Assembly (NCBI GenBank): GCA_028583605.1
Contig: CM053330.1
Span: 27,235,233 to 27,299,232 of the forward strand
DNA length: 64,000 nucleotides
Direction: 5' to 3'
Source: Dastarcus helophoroides
Taxonomy: Eukaryota; Arthropoda; Insecta; Coleoptera; Bothrideridae
Shown here in pieces: positions 25,201 through 40,200 of the stretch (positions within the stretch are counted from its first letter, which is position 1; each line of letters starts with the position of its first letter). The translations under genes and the position numbers were made by a program. Under the pieces are notes generated by a model. It saw only the letters and a program-made list of their open reading frames with translations. It had not been told where the DNA came from and searched no databases.

Positions 25201-28200
25201 TGCCATGCAGTTCTAAGGCTGCACGCACCAACTGATTGCTCATTTTTGACATGCCCGGGAGAAATTTGTTCATACTGTCGTCCATATGTTGGAAGAGAAT
25301 CGTGTTGTATATGTGGAAGGAGGCCTCTTGTGCGGGGAAGTTAACCGAGAATACGCAGAAATGTCGCTGGAGTCTCGGGTCGATGGTGAAAGAGCCCGCC
25401 GTGGGATTCATGCAAGACACAAACTGTACGTGAATGATTTCTTTCAGGGATAGTTTCTGCCTGTCGTACCAGTGCTGATAGTCCATGTACTGCTTAAGCA
25501 GAGTGTGGGGTTGTACGGTGAAATATTTGTCCACTTCCGGCATATTCATGTCGTCGATAAAATAAACCATGCTCTTTCCTGCCGGGGGGCCATATACTCT
25601 TCCAGCTTTTTTCTCCAGAGGTTTCTCTAGAATACTCTGCAGCAGCTCGGACGTAGTGTAGAAGTTAAAGGGGACTTTGGTCACCATGTAACTATCGTTA
25701 AGCTCGTTGAGCTTCTCTAGCACTATCACTGTTTTTCCACTACCGGCTGGTCCAATCAGCATAACTGGAATCCTCCTTTCCATGAGTTTGTCCATAAAGA
25801 AACGTACCTGCAATTAATTAATATTTAGTACCGAATTTTGTTATAAAACAAAACCCATCATCACCCCACTATGCATACTATAATAAACTGTGTACTATTT
25901 AATTTGTACTATTTAATTATTACTGGTAACTCATGATGCAATTTTGAAATTTACTAGAGGTACTTACTAGATTCTAGTTCTTAAGGGAGGCTTACCCATC
26001 GGTGGAATAAAATACTCATATGCAGGCATGTGTTCCTAGTTCTCTAGAAGTGCAAAATTTTAAAAAGATAATTTCGAGATATTTCGTCTTTTTTAATTTT
26101 TTTGTTTATTTTAACTTTCTTCTCTTTCCTATTTTTCTTCTTTAAGCTTAAATTTGAAGTCAAAGCTTCATAGAAAAAAGAAAAACGTGCAATTAAAAAA
26201 AAGTTGATAAATAATATATTTCGCCACATTTCGATTTTAAACTCTAAGAAGCTGATTTTAAAATAAAAAAGACTTATTTCTTGATTGTAATTAGGATGCT
26301 TCGATTTTTTCTTTAAAATTTTAAGTTCAAAACTCTACATTTTGAGGAACAAAAGATTCTGAAATTTCGTTTAGTTCGGTTTCTGACGTTTGGAATTTTT
26401 TGAATTTTTTTATAAACTGCGAGAATAGAACCTCAAAAATTTATTTAAAAGTCAAAAAAATTGCTCCAACAAATTTTGATATTTAGATGTTTCGCTCGTA
26501 ATTTTAGTAGGAAAATCGAATTTAAATCAAAAAATATTTTAAATTTAATCTTCAAATTACAAAAAAAGAAGTTTAAACAATTTGAAATTTTCAAATATTT
26601 AATGTTGAGTATTTTTCCAAAATTTTTGACTTTCGAAATAAAAAAAATATATTTTTACCAAGAAAATCTAAAAATTTGATTTTGAAAGGGAATTTTGCAT
26701 TTCATCCAAATTGTGTTTTCGACTTAAAGAAAGTAATTTTAAGCAAATAAGCAGAAAAACCACCTTTAAAACTTCGATATGTATATAAATATTATTTTTA
26801 GAACACTGCAATTATAAGGTTTTTTGAAGAAATTTTGAGTTTGAAGTTTTCGCTTAAAGTTTTATATTTAAAGTAAAAATTTCTAAATGAAAGTTGGAAT
26901 GTAGTGACTAAAATAAGATAAACTTCCACATTTTTATGCATAATTTTCTCGAAATTTAGAGTTTAGTTAAGCTCAAAATTTCAAAATTACAGAGATAATC
27001 TCGCATTTAGACTTAAAATGTCTACATTTTTCTTAAAACCATAAAACTACTATTTTGTCCTCAAAGTCTAAATTTTGAGAAATTCTTTTAAATAATTTAA
27101 ATTTTTTTCAAAATTTTTACTTTTAATAGAAAATTTAGAGAAAAACTCGGAATTGAGAATTTAGAAATTACAGAACAAATTAGACAGTTTACAATGAAAA
27201 AAAATTGGATAATTTGCTAAAGAATTAGCAACCCTTACAAACAATTTTTTGTCATGTATTCCTTCCTTTAGTTTTCACTTTCTAAGTAGGCCCTTGGAGA
27301 ACGAGTCGGATAGTTTAAAGAGAGAAAAAAGTAGAAAATTTCGCTAAAGAATTAAAAACTTCTTCTTTTTTTTTGTCACGAGTTCCTTTCTTTTAGTTCA
27401 CAATTTCCAAGTAGGTACGTGGAGATACGAGTTGAACAGTTTAAAGAGAGGAAAGTCGAAAATTTGATTAAGGAATTAGGAAATATTATAAACATTTTTG
27501 TGTCACGTACTCCTTTCTTCAGTACTCAAAGTAGTTACTTGAAGAATCGAGTCGAATAATTTTAGTTCACAATTTCCAAGTAGGTACGTGGAGAAGCGAG
27601 TTGAATAGTTTAAAGAGAGAAAAGTCAAAAATTTGGTTAAGGAATTAAGAAATTTTATAAATATTTTTGTGTCACATACTCCTTTCTTTAGTACTCAAAG
27701 TAGGTACTTGAAAAATCGAGTCGAATAATTTAAAGAGAGAAAAAAATATAAAATTTTGCTAAATAATTAGAAACTTCTACCTACAACATTTTTCTTTGCC
27801 ACTATCCTTTTATAGTTGTCTATTTCGCAGGGAAACCAAGGACTCATGTTTTTTTTACAAAGACGAAGTAGTAATCATAGAATACCTATCAAGTTAAAAA
27901 ATAGTTTAAATTTACCCTTGTAGTCTCCGCAGTGTTCACTAAAGCCGCCTGCAAGGGTACATCGGGATCCAAGAAGAAGTCTTTGACAATTTCAGTCCAC
28001 GGAATAAATTTCTTGGTTTCGTCGTCAATATAGACACTAAATACATTAGCGTTGGGGGGAAATTTGACGCCTTTAAATTCGTTTAAAAACCATTTGCTGT
28101 ATTCATTCCTCCAGTCGGTAATTTGATCCTGAAAAGTGGCTGAACCGAAGGACCAGACCACAGAGAAAGCGAAATAGATCTCGTACCATTCCTTGGGACA

Positions 28201-31200
28201 TTCAGGCGGAACGTTGTTGGGTGTTAGGAAAGCGTCTAGTAGGAAGCACAGCATCTGTAGATGGGCAATCTCGCAGATCGGTGTAATTTTCTTAATTTTG
28301 GTTCTCATAATTTCCAGGCACGGCGGGACGTACTTATCGAAAAGAATTGTCAAATTCGCTTTTTCGCTCTGATTCGATCTGGTATCGATCCAGGAAGCCA
28401 CATAGGGGTTCCAGCCAAGGTCAGCAGGGTTGATATAGAGGATTCCAGCTCTAGATACAGTCGCAGGGGTGGCCGTTCTTAAGTTGGCTATCTCGAAGAG
28501 TAATCGCATGTATTTGGTTAAGGCAATTCTTTCGTTGCTGGCCAACGTTAATACTTTGTTGTCATCCATCAGAGTATTTAGTGATTCAATCCACATTGGA
28601 TCTATATCTCCATCCAGAACAATCCACTTTGGTCCATCACCACTTAAAAGGGCTTGATCTCTCATTATAACAGAGAATAACCCATCTCTCCATTCGCGCG
28701 TTGCCGGATTGATCACTCCAAACAGTTCATCGTTCGTGACAGCCTTCGGATTCAGATCGTTATAAACCGGTTTTCTTTTCTGATTCGCATAACTCCTGTT
28801 CAAAGTTTTCCACACCATACTTTTTCCGGTACCGGCGAAGCCAATGATAAACACGGAATGTCTAACAGCAAACAACTCCTCAAGCTGTACCACCTTTAAT
28901 GTGAACCCATCCTCTGGCTGCAACTTCAGATCAAGAGCAGACATCTTTACTATCCTCTCAAATTCAACGTCTCTCTTTCTGGGTACATCCAGCGCCGGAA
29001 ACAAATCACCTATCAACCCCATAAAAACAGGCACATCATCGGTGACGATCTTGGGTATGTTAAAATCTCGCAAGGCTCTCATCAAGACTTGATCTTCGGG
29101 TCTTTGGCGATCTCCCCGTTTTAGGGCACCGGCCACCACCAAGACAGATTTGATTGCCCTTAAGCCCCAGTCGTAATGGTCTTGCTTGCTTAGAAGCTCT
29201 TTACACAGCGTGTATAGGGTGATGAACTTTCTAGCTAGCAATCTAGCTTCTTGAAAGCCTTCGGCCACCAGCATGATCTCGCAAATTAGGGCAAAGTCTG
29301 GTACCACCATAGCGCATGGACGGAATAGAGCCTTCAAGTTCTCCGGCAATTCGGTCCGACCGGCGTAACCAGGGTTCATCGTGATGAATATCCCAACCTA
29401 AAAATAAGAAGAAAAAGTTACTTTTATTGGAAGCACGAACAAAAAAGAAGAATGAATTATGAATAGTCAGCCTTTTGAAAATATTCTGGATATATTTAAA
29501 TAACACTTAGATCCTGAATTAGAAATTTTAATTTTATTGTCAGACAAGGAGGCGTTTTAACACGTTCTTTATTAACTCACTTTCTTCTGTGTTTAAAAAA
29601 TAGGCTCCAACGAGGTTTGACATTGATATGTATCTGATAGTTTGTACAAATTTTGTAAACGATTTTAAACTAACTTTCTGATGAGCTAGAGACTTAAAAT
29701 TTTAACATGGTTCAGAACTGGATGACAATGCAATACATTAATCGAATCATAACAATTATTACGCAAATAAAAAATTGAAAAACGAACCTAAGGAAAAGAA
29801 AGAACAGAAGGAAGAGAAGTGAAGGAAAGGAAGAAACGGAAGAAAAAGAAAGTAGGGAAAAAGAAAAGAAATGGAAAAGGAAAGAGGAAAAGAAAGAAAG
29901 GGAAAAAGGAAGGAAAAAAGGAAAAATGAAAGGGAAGGAAAGGACATTGAAATAAGAAGGAAGAATAAGGAGAAAAAATTTTATCAAGAAAGAATGAGTA
30001 AGGAATATCCCGATCTAAAAATAAAATAAAAAGGGCACTTGTACTGGGAATCATAAACAATAAAGGAGAGGAATCAGTATTTGGAAAATACTCTGGATAT
30101 TTATAAAATAATCCCGATGAGTTTGATTTCGAAATTTTGACTAAATTTCAATTTTAAAAATCATGTCAGACTTCGGACCTTTCTAATTTTAAAATTTCAG
30201 ATCAAAATCGACTTTTAAGGAAAATAATTAGACAGAAAATTTAAACTAAGAATTTTGGAAAAAAGTCGACATTTTAACGTTAAAGTCAATATCTTAAAAG
30301 AAACTCATATTTAAAAAAAATTGTTTCCTGAAGAACAATAAAAAATACTGAACATTCAAAATTACACATAAATATTTTAAACCAAAACATTCAAAATTTC
30401 TAAAAAAATTCAAAATTTTGAGTTTAGGGTCAACATCTTTAGCGTTAAAATTGAATAAAAAAAGTAAGAATAAAAAGTGTACATTGAGTGTGCTTAACAA
30501 TTAAGTCGTATTTTTGAAAAGAAACGCAAAATTTGTACAAGATGATTTCTATACTTATGTCAAAATTCAAAAAATAAACTAGAATTGTATAATAGTTATT
30601 TATGATACAAGTGTTAAAAGTGACATTTTATTTTGTGAGTGGGGAGTATTGCGGAACGAGCGTAGCGAGTGGAGCAATCCCACGAACAAAATAAAATCAC
30701 TTTTAACAAGTGTATCATACAATATTTTTTGTAAAACTGTTAAATTAAAAAATAAAATGCTGTCTCTAGGGTTGAATTTTCGATTTATTGTTTACGTGTT
30801 GAGTTACATATTTGACAATTACATCTGACAATGAAGTCAGGTACTGGATAGAGTGTAACTAAGTAAAACAATTGTAAGTTGTTTAATGTTTATTAGTAAC
30901 CACAATTGAACCTGTTCTAAAATATTGTAAATTTTATGGCTAATAAACATGAATTTTGAAGAAAAGATTGGAAATTAAAGCAATTTTATTATTCCACCAA
31001 ATGTTGAAGAAATAGCAAATACATCAACTGAGATTTATTGCTCCAGAAATCGGGACAAAAATATGATGGCATGAAATAAAGAATCTAATGGATAAATTCA
31101 CTAAAAATATATTTTTGGTTTACGTCGAAGGAAATTCTAACTTATGGAATCTCTCTATGATAAAAGCTAGCTTTCAAATCAAGTACAGTTAGGATATAAG

Positions 31201-34200
31201 CAAGTATTAAAACAAGCGTACAAGTTTTTTTTGAATGAAGCTCCAGACACCAAATATGTAGTAAAAAGTTGCGTCAATTTTTGGATTATTTGGAGTATGT
31301 CGCCCTGAAAAATTTTGTAAATTAACATTGGATGATAGTGAAAAATCGGAAAAATCTTTGTTTCATATTGTGAAGACTAAAAGCAACATCCATCGTAGTT
31401 TTTGCATGGATTATTAGCATAAATATCTCTGCAATTACTTCTCAGGAAAACTAAAATAAGTAACCGTTCAGATTGTAATAGTAATATTAATATTATAAAT
31501 AAATAATTTATAACTATTTAAATATGTTTTAATGTTTGGAAACAATATTACACAATAATCAAGGACCAGTCCGTTCAACCAGAAAAAAATCTTTCTAATT
31601 TTACCAGTACAGCTTTCTATTTAATAATATTGCATATTGCTGCATATCAGTGTTTCCTAAATAGTGGATCACAACCCGGCACCGGGCCACAAAAATAAAA
31701 TACCAGGTTGCAGAATTGTCTTCATACTCACAAATGATTAGTTCTTTATACATTAAAATATAATTAAAACATCTTTTAGTGGATCGCGAAGGGGAAATAT
31801 TAAAAACAATCGGGTCAGGGCAAAAAAAGTTTGGGAAACGCTGCTATATTTACTTTTAACACTAGTGCGAAAAAACTTTTTCGCACTGTGTTAAAAGTAT
31901 TTTTGACACGTGTCATTATAAAAGTCAATTTTTAGTTTAATTATCAATGAACTAAAAATGTCACTTTTAATAACAGTTTTACAAAAAAAATATTTTAGAA
32001 CCTTACAGAAAAAAAGTTTATATTTCGAAAGGAGGAATAAGCTAAAAACTAAAAGCGTAAATCCGAAATGTTAAGAAAAAGGAAAAAAAAAACATGAGAA
32101 ACCGAAATTGAAAAAAACTCAACGTTTTCAGAATTTTTTTATAAACTTAAAATTTTTAGAAATAAGTCGAAAAACTCTATAAAATAAAGATCGAAATGAC
32201 GAAAGAAAGTAGTCATTTCTGAAAACAATGTTCTAATTTAAAGTACACATTTTAGGGGAAAATGTGAAAAATTTAAATTTAAACTTAAAATTTTGGAAAA
32301 AACCTCAACATTTTAATAATAAAAAACCTCAAAAGAAACACACATTTTTTAAAAAACTGCTTTCGAAATTCCAGAAAAAGGATCAACAATTCAAGACGGT
32401 ACATGTAGTACTTGAAATTACATAGAAAAAATTGATAAAAAAACAGAACAAATTAGTGTAAAAATAGAAGATGTTATGGAAATTTTGAAAGAAAATGCAT
32501 AATTTATATAAAGTATTTTTCAAAGGTCAAAGTTGTAAAAATAAATTCGCAATTTATTAGAAAATATTCTCAAAATTTCGAGTAAAATAGTTGTCATTCT
32601 AAATATTTGAGAAAAAGTCGAAATTTCGACAACTTAAAATTTACAAAAAAAAACACAGAAACAGACAGAAACATTATTTTCAGACAATTTTTGTTTTATT
32701 CTTACAATTAGTTTATACATTCAATTATTTTCCAGTTTAAAATTTAAATTTTGAATAAATGGTCAAAATTTTGACATTGAAGGAGAAACTTTACAAAAAA
32801 AACTAAACATTTACCAAATTCCAAAAAAAGTCGACAAGAAAAAAATGTAGAATTAAAAAATGCAGAATTTCTTTTTTTTTGAACAAGTTAAAAATTCTGG
32901 AATTTTCTGGCGATCAAGTTTTTTTCTCAAAATTTTGGTTTTAATCTCAAGAATGTAATTTTCAAGAAAATTCGGCCACAGGGTTAAAATTTTAAGAATA
33001 AAGATTAACAATTTCAAATAAAACCTCGAAATTTCTAATTTCAAGGTGAAATTAACTTATATAAAAAAACTAAGAAACCAGTTCTTCTTCACTTTATTTT
33101 AGAATTTGGAAAAAAAATAGAAATATCTGGCTTAAAAATTTGACATTTTACCCAAAATTTAAAGAAAAAACACTACTTTTTTTCATTAATCTAACTTTCT
33201 CAAAATTTTGAGAAAAAATCAACGTTAAAACTTTGAAATATTGACATTTTTCCTAAAATTTCGACTAAATGTCGAGATTTCTTGAAACTGTGCCACAATT
33301 TTTGTGTGACACAAGTTGTTTTTAAAAAGACGTAATTATTTATTATAGAATGATTGTGTTATTCTCACCGACGGTAAAATTTTTATATCTTCACCAAGGA
33401 AGTTGAATCTCTTCTTTTTGTCTCTGATCGCGTCTTGTATAGTTTTCACTTGAACAGCGACCACCGACAGTACTTCAACGGAAATTCTGTTGAACTCATC
33501 AAAACATCCCCAGCAACCTGACTGCGCCAGACCCTTGTAGATATTGCCCACTGACTTGTAGTCCATCTGTTCGGAGCAGTTAAACACGTATACCATCATC
33601 CCGATGGCTTTGCCCAAATCCTTGGTGGTTTCAGTTTTTCCGGTCCCTGCCGGGCCGGCGGGAGCGCCCCCCATAATCAAATGTAGGCTCTGTGACAACG
33701 TAATGTAGCATCTATCCGTAAGCGGCGTTATCACTAGCCGAGGCGTGTTGCCCAAATACTCATACTGATAGGGCAACTGGGCATCGCAAATGTTGGCAAA
33801 GCAGTCGTTCTCTTTTTCGTCCCAACGGTGCCTCAGTTGGCTTTGCCACTGGAACGTTTGGGAGTTCTCAACTTTGAGAAGTACCATTTTGGCCACCACG
33901 TCTCTGGAATGTACATCGATGGTGCAAATGGTCATGATTTTCTGACGATCGCCGGCAGTGAGATCGGTCAGTAGGATATTGATTAGCGAAACCAATTGTT
34001 GGATTTGTTTCTTTTGGTAGTCTTTCAAGGCGTTTTCGTAACCTTCCTCTAGTCTACCGAAGGATATGTTGACTTCTGTCGTCCACCAAATTTGGGTGCC
34101 TAGAATTAAACTCCTATGATCAACACAGAATTAAACAGATTTTCCAAAATAGAATTTGGGTGTGGACAATACCATTGTCAAGCAGGAAACCTTAACAGAT

Positions 34201-37200
34201 AACAATTTTTCAGTAAAATAACATTTTAATGAAATATGAATGAATGAGGAATAGATGATTTGATGATGGGTGCAATGAGATCGAATGAAATGGACTTAGA
34301 TTGATATAATGATAGAATAAATGGATAAAACGGAAGAAAGGGAAAGAAGAAAATAAAGGAGATGAAGGGAAGAGAGGGAAGTAAGGAAAAAAGAAAAAGA
34401 AGCAATGGAGGTAAATAGAGAAAAAAAGGGCAGGAACAAAGAGAGGGAGGGACAAAAGGTGAATAGAAAAGGGAGCAAGAGAAGGAAAGAAAGGAAAGGA
34501 CTAGAGGGAACGGTAAGAGGGGAAAGAATGAAAGTATGAAAAAAACTTAAAAGAATGAAAGGAAGGGAAGGACGAGAAGGAAGGAGAAGTTAGAAATATT
34601 AAAAATTAGAAGAAAGGAAGAATGGGAATTAGGTAAAGAACTAAGAAAGGAATAAAAAGGATGAAAGGGAGAAGGTTTAAGAAGGGATCAGACGAAAGGA
34701 AGGAAGAAGGAAAGAAGGGAGGACCTAAGGAATAAAAGGAGGAAATAAGGATAGCCAGATGATTCGACCATCCAGCTATCCTTTGTTCTGTTCGAGTAGG
34801 TATGGTTAGAATACCTACGTAGAATAAACTAACATTGATCTTTAATAAATATTATGAATATTGTCAAAGAAAAATTACGTTTTACATGATAACTCACCAC
34901 ATAAAGCCGGCTGCGCCGGCCAATCAAACAGCCATAATTCTCTCGGTTTCTCTTCGTAAGATATCACAGCTTCCGAGAAGCATTTGTGCAAAGTCACCCT
35001 CATAGAGTCTATGAGCCTGTTTAGCCATATTTCGACTTTGCCGCTGCAGTCGCATATAGCAATGAATTTGACTGGATCCTCGTTCTCTTTGGCCACCATG
35101 TGCGTAGCCCTTTTCGTATTTCTTCCTTGGTTATCCTTTTCGAACACCAGCTTGGCGAAGGAATCAAAAAGTTTGGTCAGATGTTTCTGGACCAACTCCG
35201 GGGCGTTGCCATTGGAGAGGATGTCTAGCAAATCAGCCGATGACACGAAGTAGAATCTGGGGAAGGCCAAGCGTTTTGTCTCCAGATAGTCGTTCAATGC
35301 TTTTTCGCACTGAATTATGCTGCTCAAGATAGCATCGAGTCGTTCGTATAATCTGTCACAAAAAAGTCCATGCGTTTAGAAAAAGTGTTTAGTAGGAAGT
35401 CCTTGATAGGCAACAATTATTAATTAGGACAAACACAATCCTCAAGAAAAACGAAGTTGCATTGATAATGTGCCAATAGATTAAAGATTAATGATTTTCA
35501 AACTACAATTTTGCTAAGCAAGAAACATTGGTAAATTTAAATGCTTAAGCAAATGAGAACCTTATTAGCATGATGGTTCCAAAAGATATTGTTGCGCAAA
35601 AAACTTTGGTAAATTAATATCTTTGAGATATTGAAATTCTGATGAAACGTGATAGATTCATGATTTCCAAAAAGAAATCATCAAGGAGCTTTGATGCGTT
35701 CAAAAAGAATAAACTTACTTGACAGTACGAATTCAAAGAAAATTTGTTAGGCATAAAAATTTAGGAAGCTTAAAATCTTTAAATAGAAATTGCCTTGATA
35801 GCGTACTGCATAGTTTTATAGATCGACGATTTCTAAAGATAAATTTGGTTGATAAAATACTTAGGCCAGAAAAGTTTCTATCACTTCATTAAATTTTTCA
35901 ATGGATTTTTTGAAGTCAGAAAACTTGACTACGTTTTCAAAACCTATAAAGTATTAGGGTCCTTTACACTTACACTCTTTCCCGCAGATTTAGCGTGCGC
36001 GGTTCAAATCGAGCGCGAAACAATGAGAGGCTAAATGCAAAATTTTCACTTGGGTGAGAATGCAATAAAATCTCGTAGGATTGACTCGAGGTAAAACATG
36101 TACGGAAATGGTACGTTGCATTTATAGTGATAAATTTCTGAAACACCACGTTTTTACGTACCTGACGTGCATCCTGACAAGAATCATTGCGAAAAGACTG
36201 TAAGTGTAAAGCAGCTTATTGAGACATAAATTATGGGGTTACCCTTTGCGAGTGGATTAAACAAAAAAAAATAATTTGGAGGTCAAAATATTTACCTCGG
36301 CTGATTGGTAGCCACAACTATGTTTAAATTTCTCCCCATTTCGTTGAGAATATCTTTAAATTCTCTGTCGATCTTGTCGAATCGCTTCGAGTCTTCAGGC
36401 AACTGGCTTCTGATGTCTTCAGACCCAATGAATATGCTCTCAAGGTAGCACCATTTCCTCTGTGTCTCGAAGAACACGCTGGTAACCAAGTCGGCGTTGG
36501 CGAGCTTCTTCTGCCACTCCGACACTTCGGTGAAAAAGAAATCGATAAACTTGGACCCCATCATGTTCTGCAAAGCTCCCTGGTTCTCTTCCAAGACCTC
36601 CATTGCTTCCTCCGACATGACCAAGAGTCTCAAACCCGTCCTTTCGTGGCGTTCCACTCCGAACTCCAATGTACTCCACGTGATATTGAGCTCCTTGAGG
36701 GTTTTCTCCATTGCCATTTCCTTGACGGATTTGTCGACGATGGTTTTTACTTCTTCTTCATACTCGTGGAGGTGCAATTCTAGGAGGTCATCTAGTGTAG
36801 TTGAATCATCCATCACGAAACGCACCTGAAAATTTTGAATTTGTTTTCGATATTTTATATATTTTTTAAATTATCTTGTGGCTTTTTGCAGCTTTTTTTT
36901 GTAAAAATTACGACTTTTTGAATTTTTATTCTGAATATAGACTTTCTTTAGAAATTTTAAATCTTTCTAGAATATTTGACTAATCTATCCCCTAGTACAA
37001 TGGAAAGAAAAAATCCTTACTTATAATTATTATAATTAAATAATTATCGAACACACAACAAAAACTAGATAATTCTTGACATAATATTCTACACGGTGGT
37101 CAAAAAATGTCCACGTTTTATTTGGTTACTTTATTTTGTTATTAGTGGGTTGTTTTTTTGCCAAACTGTCACCAACAGTACAATAATGTATAAGATTTTA

Positions 37201-40200
37201 GGCAATAAAGTCAAAAGTTTGCAGCTACAATCAATTTTTTTTCACAGGGCCTCAAAAATATTTGTCACTTTGAGTGTTTTGCAAAAAACTAAGAATTTAA
37301 CTAGGAAAATTTACTTATATATTTAAAAGACTAACATTTTTAAGTGTAACTTTTTTTTTTATTTTTTTAAATATTTGATTCTAGTCAATGTTATGTCTAC
37401 TTTAGTGGTCTTGCACAATAACCGTATTTATCTGAAAATTTCGTGAATCATAAATGCTTCCAATTACAGACCAAACTTAATAATTCGTCCAACCGACGAT
37501 CATTTAATAACAAACTCCTTTTCAATAATTCGTGGAATTTTGTCAAAGCTTGACAAATTCAATAATATTTTGCACATTTTGCTGCACAATTTTAGTATTT
37601 TTTTTTACTTTTACAGATTTTGGTCATCCACTTCCTTTTTTTATTCGGTAATCTCTATCGTTTTCTTTAATATTTCGAACAAACGAGACACAAACCGTAT
37701 ACAAGTTTTTGTTGGGAAATTCTTTAACTTTTCTAGCTCCAATTTTTTTTTTCCAAAAGTGTTTTCGCTAAATTTTTTTCGTTTTTGTCCTCTGATAACA
37801 TTAGCACTAATCAGATAAATTTTAAAACTACATTAAAACAATTATTAGACAATTACAAATTCACAAAATATGACCCATTTGAGTACATTTTTGTTATCAT
37901 GCAAGACTTCCAGAAAATTGTGATAAAATGAATAAAATATTTTTCAACACATAACTAAATTATTTTTATGTACATAAAAGTGACAAATGTTTTTGAAACC
38001 CTCTGTATAAAAATTGATTAGTAGTGTAGAGTAGTGATACTATGGACTTGTGTACTCATTGTATATTTGGTTAAAATTTCATAAAAAGAGACTACCCGAT
38101 AATAATAACACTAGCGCAGAAAATATAATGTGGACATTTTTTTAGCTCACCATGTACAAGAAGTTTTTACAAAATTTCTGTCTGACTTACGGTTAGCGAG
38201 ACATAAACCTTTTTCAAGATGACGGAGTTTCCTTATGGAGTATGAGTGGGAATTCATAAACTCAATTTTAAACTTACCAAACCCTTTCTTATTTAAAGCC
38301 AAAAGGCCGATCGTATAACTTAGCTAGATATCGCTACCAATTTGTCAGTGACATTCGTCCCATACAAATGTTGGAAGCAGGTGGTTATACCTCTACAGTA
38401 TATGATATGTCGTCGATTGAAGAAGAAACGCTTATGTTATCCCTTATACTATTTCGAAGAAAAAGAAATAATACTCGAAGGTATTAGATTCATTTAAATT
38501 ATTATATTTTTGAACGAGTTGCACCTCCAATTTTATATTAAATGTTTAAATCTTACTTTTTATGGATTCTCTATCCTAGACATGTTTTACACAATTATTA
38601 TCGTATAAATATTCAACAGGTATCAGGAAGTACTGACCTATATGGAAAGCAAGGTTTATCTAACATTGTATTGGTCTAAATCTAATTGATGAAAAATTAT
38701 TCTGAAAATCCAGAGAATAGGCCTTTGGTGTCTTTGGATTATTTACATCCTAAGAGAGTTCTTTGGTTACTATTAACTCAGGAACCAGATTAGTTGTCTT
38801 GCCGTCTGCATTTTATAGTAGACTGATTGCTTTGGATAAATACTTGATGACTTAGGGAGCGTTTAGATTAGACACTTTATTCGGTACATTTCTCTCTGAC
38901 ATAAGTGTCAACTCTTCTAAGAGAAGTTATCCGAAACTTATCTACACAGCTGGAAGGAGATAACTCCTCTCAGGATAGTTGACACTTATGTAAGAAAGAA
39001 AATATATTTTATGTCAGAGAGAAATGTACGGAATAAAGTGTCTAGTCTAAAGGCATTCTAAGACTCGTTTGTGCTCGAATTCTGGGCAGTTCGGGTTTTT
39101 GGTATATAGTTTGTTTATACAACATAAACTTCTAATGAGCTCTGTATGAATTTAGATTACTAGAATTAGAGCCTTTAGCTTCAAATGGTAACTGAATATT
39201 ATGGAAATCCCAGATTTAAGCCAGCCACACACGCATGGAACCCTGATTAAGTTTCCGAATTAATAATTCAGATTCAGAATTCATGCGTTCATTCCGGTAC
39301 CCAAATATGAATTCTTGATTTCGAAACCTTACAAGGATTCGGTGCCTATGAGGCTGGTCTTAGGATTTTGACTGGACATTTAGAGTCAATTGGTTGGGTG
39401 CTTTCTGTTCATCTCTGTCTAAGATAGTTGGGACGATAAAGATCATCATACTTCAAACTTTTTGTTGTATAGTTCTCAGTCTCTTCAGTTTAGATGGATA
39501 CATTTTCGTCACGTCAAATAAATAATGTTATACTAGTTCTGTTTAGAAAATATGAAGCTTAAAGTTATTAACAAAAAAAAAACCAAAGGCATTGGAAATG
39601 GTGATTTATGGAAATGGGGGGCGAGTAAATATAAAACAGCATGTACAAGTAATTTTATTAAAAAAAGTTTTCTGTAAAAAAATACTTCAACAAATGACAT
39701 GCAAAACTTCAGCGATTCATTGTGCAGAAAATAACAAATTTTTGAAGTAAAATTAGCGGAGTGTCATCACTGTCTGATGGCCGCAAACTCATAATGAAGA
39801 GCAAAAGTGATAAAAGATACTTTTTTATTTTATGGATAAATATTAATTTCATGTTTAAGTCTTACTTCTACTTAACAAGAAACACAACAAAATAATACAC
39901 ACAGTGGCCAAAAAAATGTCCACATTTTACTTGCTTGATTTATTTTGTTATAAGTAGGTTGTTTTTTTTTACCAAATTCTGACCAACAATACAATAACGC
40001 GTTAGTTCTCGATGACAAACGCAAATACCGTCAGCCAACCATTACAAAAAGAAAATATTGCAACAAAATGTAGTTATAAAATTTGTATTAGTGATTGTGT
40101 AGTGTAAGGAATTCTCTGGAAGCATTTGATAATAGAAAGTGGCCGCGAGGATGAATCATACGGCAGATAAGCACTCAGACGTTTCCGTGAGCGATAATCA

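Larger units (their letters stand above)
25808..27915 (-). other. Gene B intron 12
   Basis: The intron is 2108 bp. It consists of cryptic A/T repeat (about 26040-27225) and a ~125-bp tandem array (27230-27835). The remainder, 25808-26040, shows nothing. Confidence 0.75.
29398..33368 (-). other. Gene B intron 11
   Basis: The intron is 3971 bp. It contains a purine-rich tract (29785-29995), a multi-hairpin element (30604-31996) with a nested hAT-type MITE, and cryptic A/T repeat on both sides. No coding sequence is seen. Confidence 0.75.
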
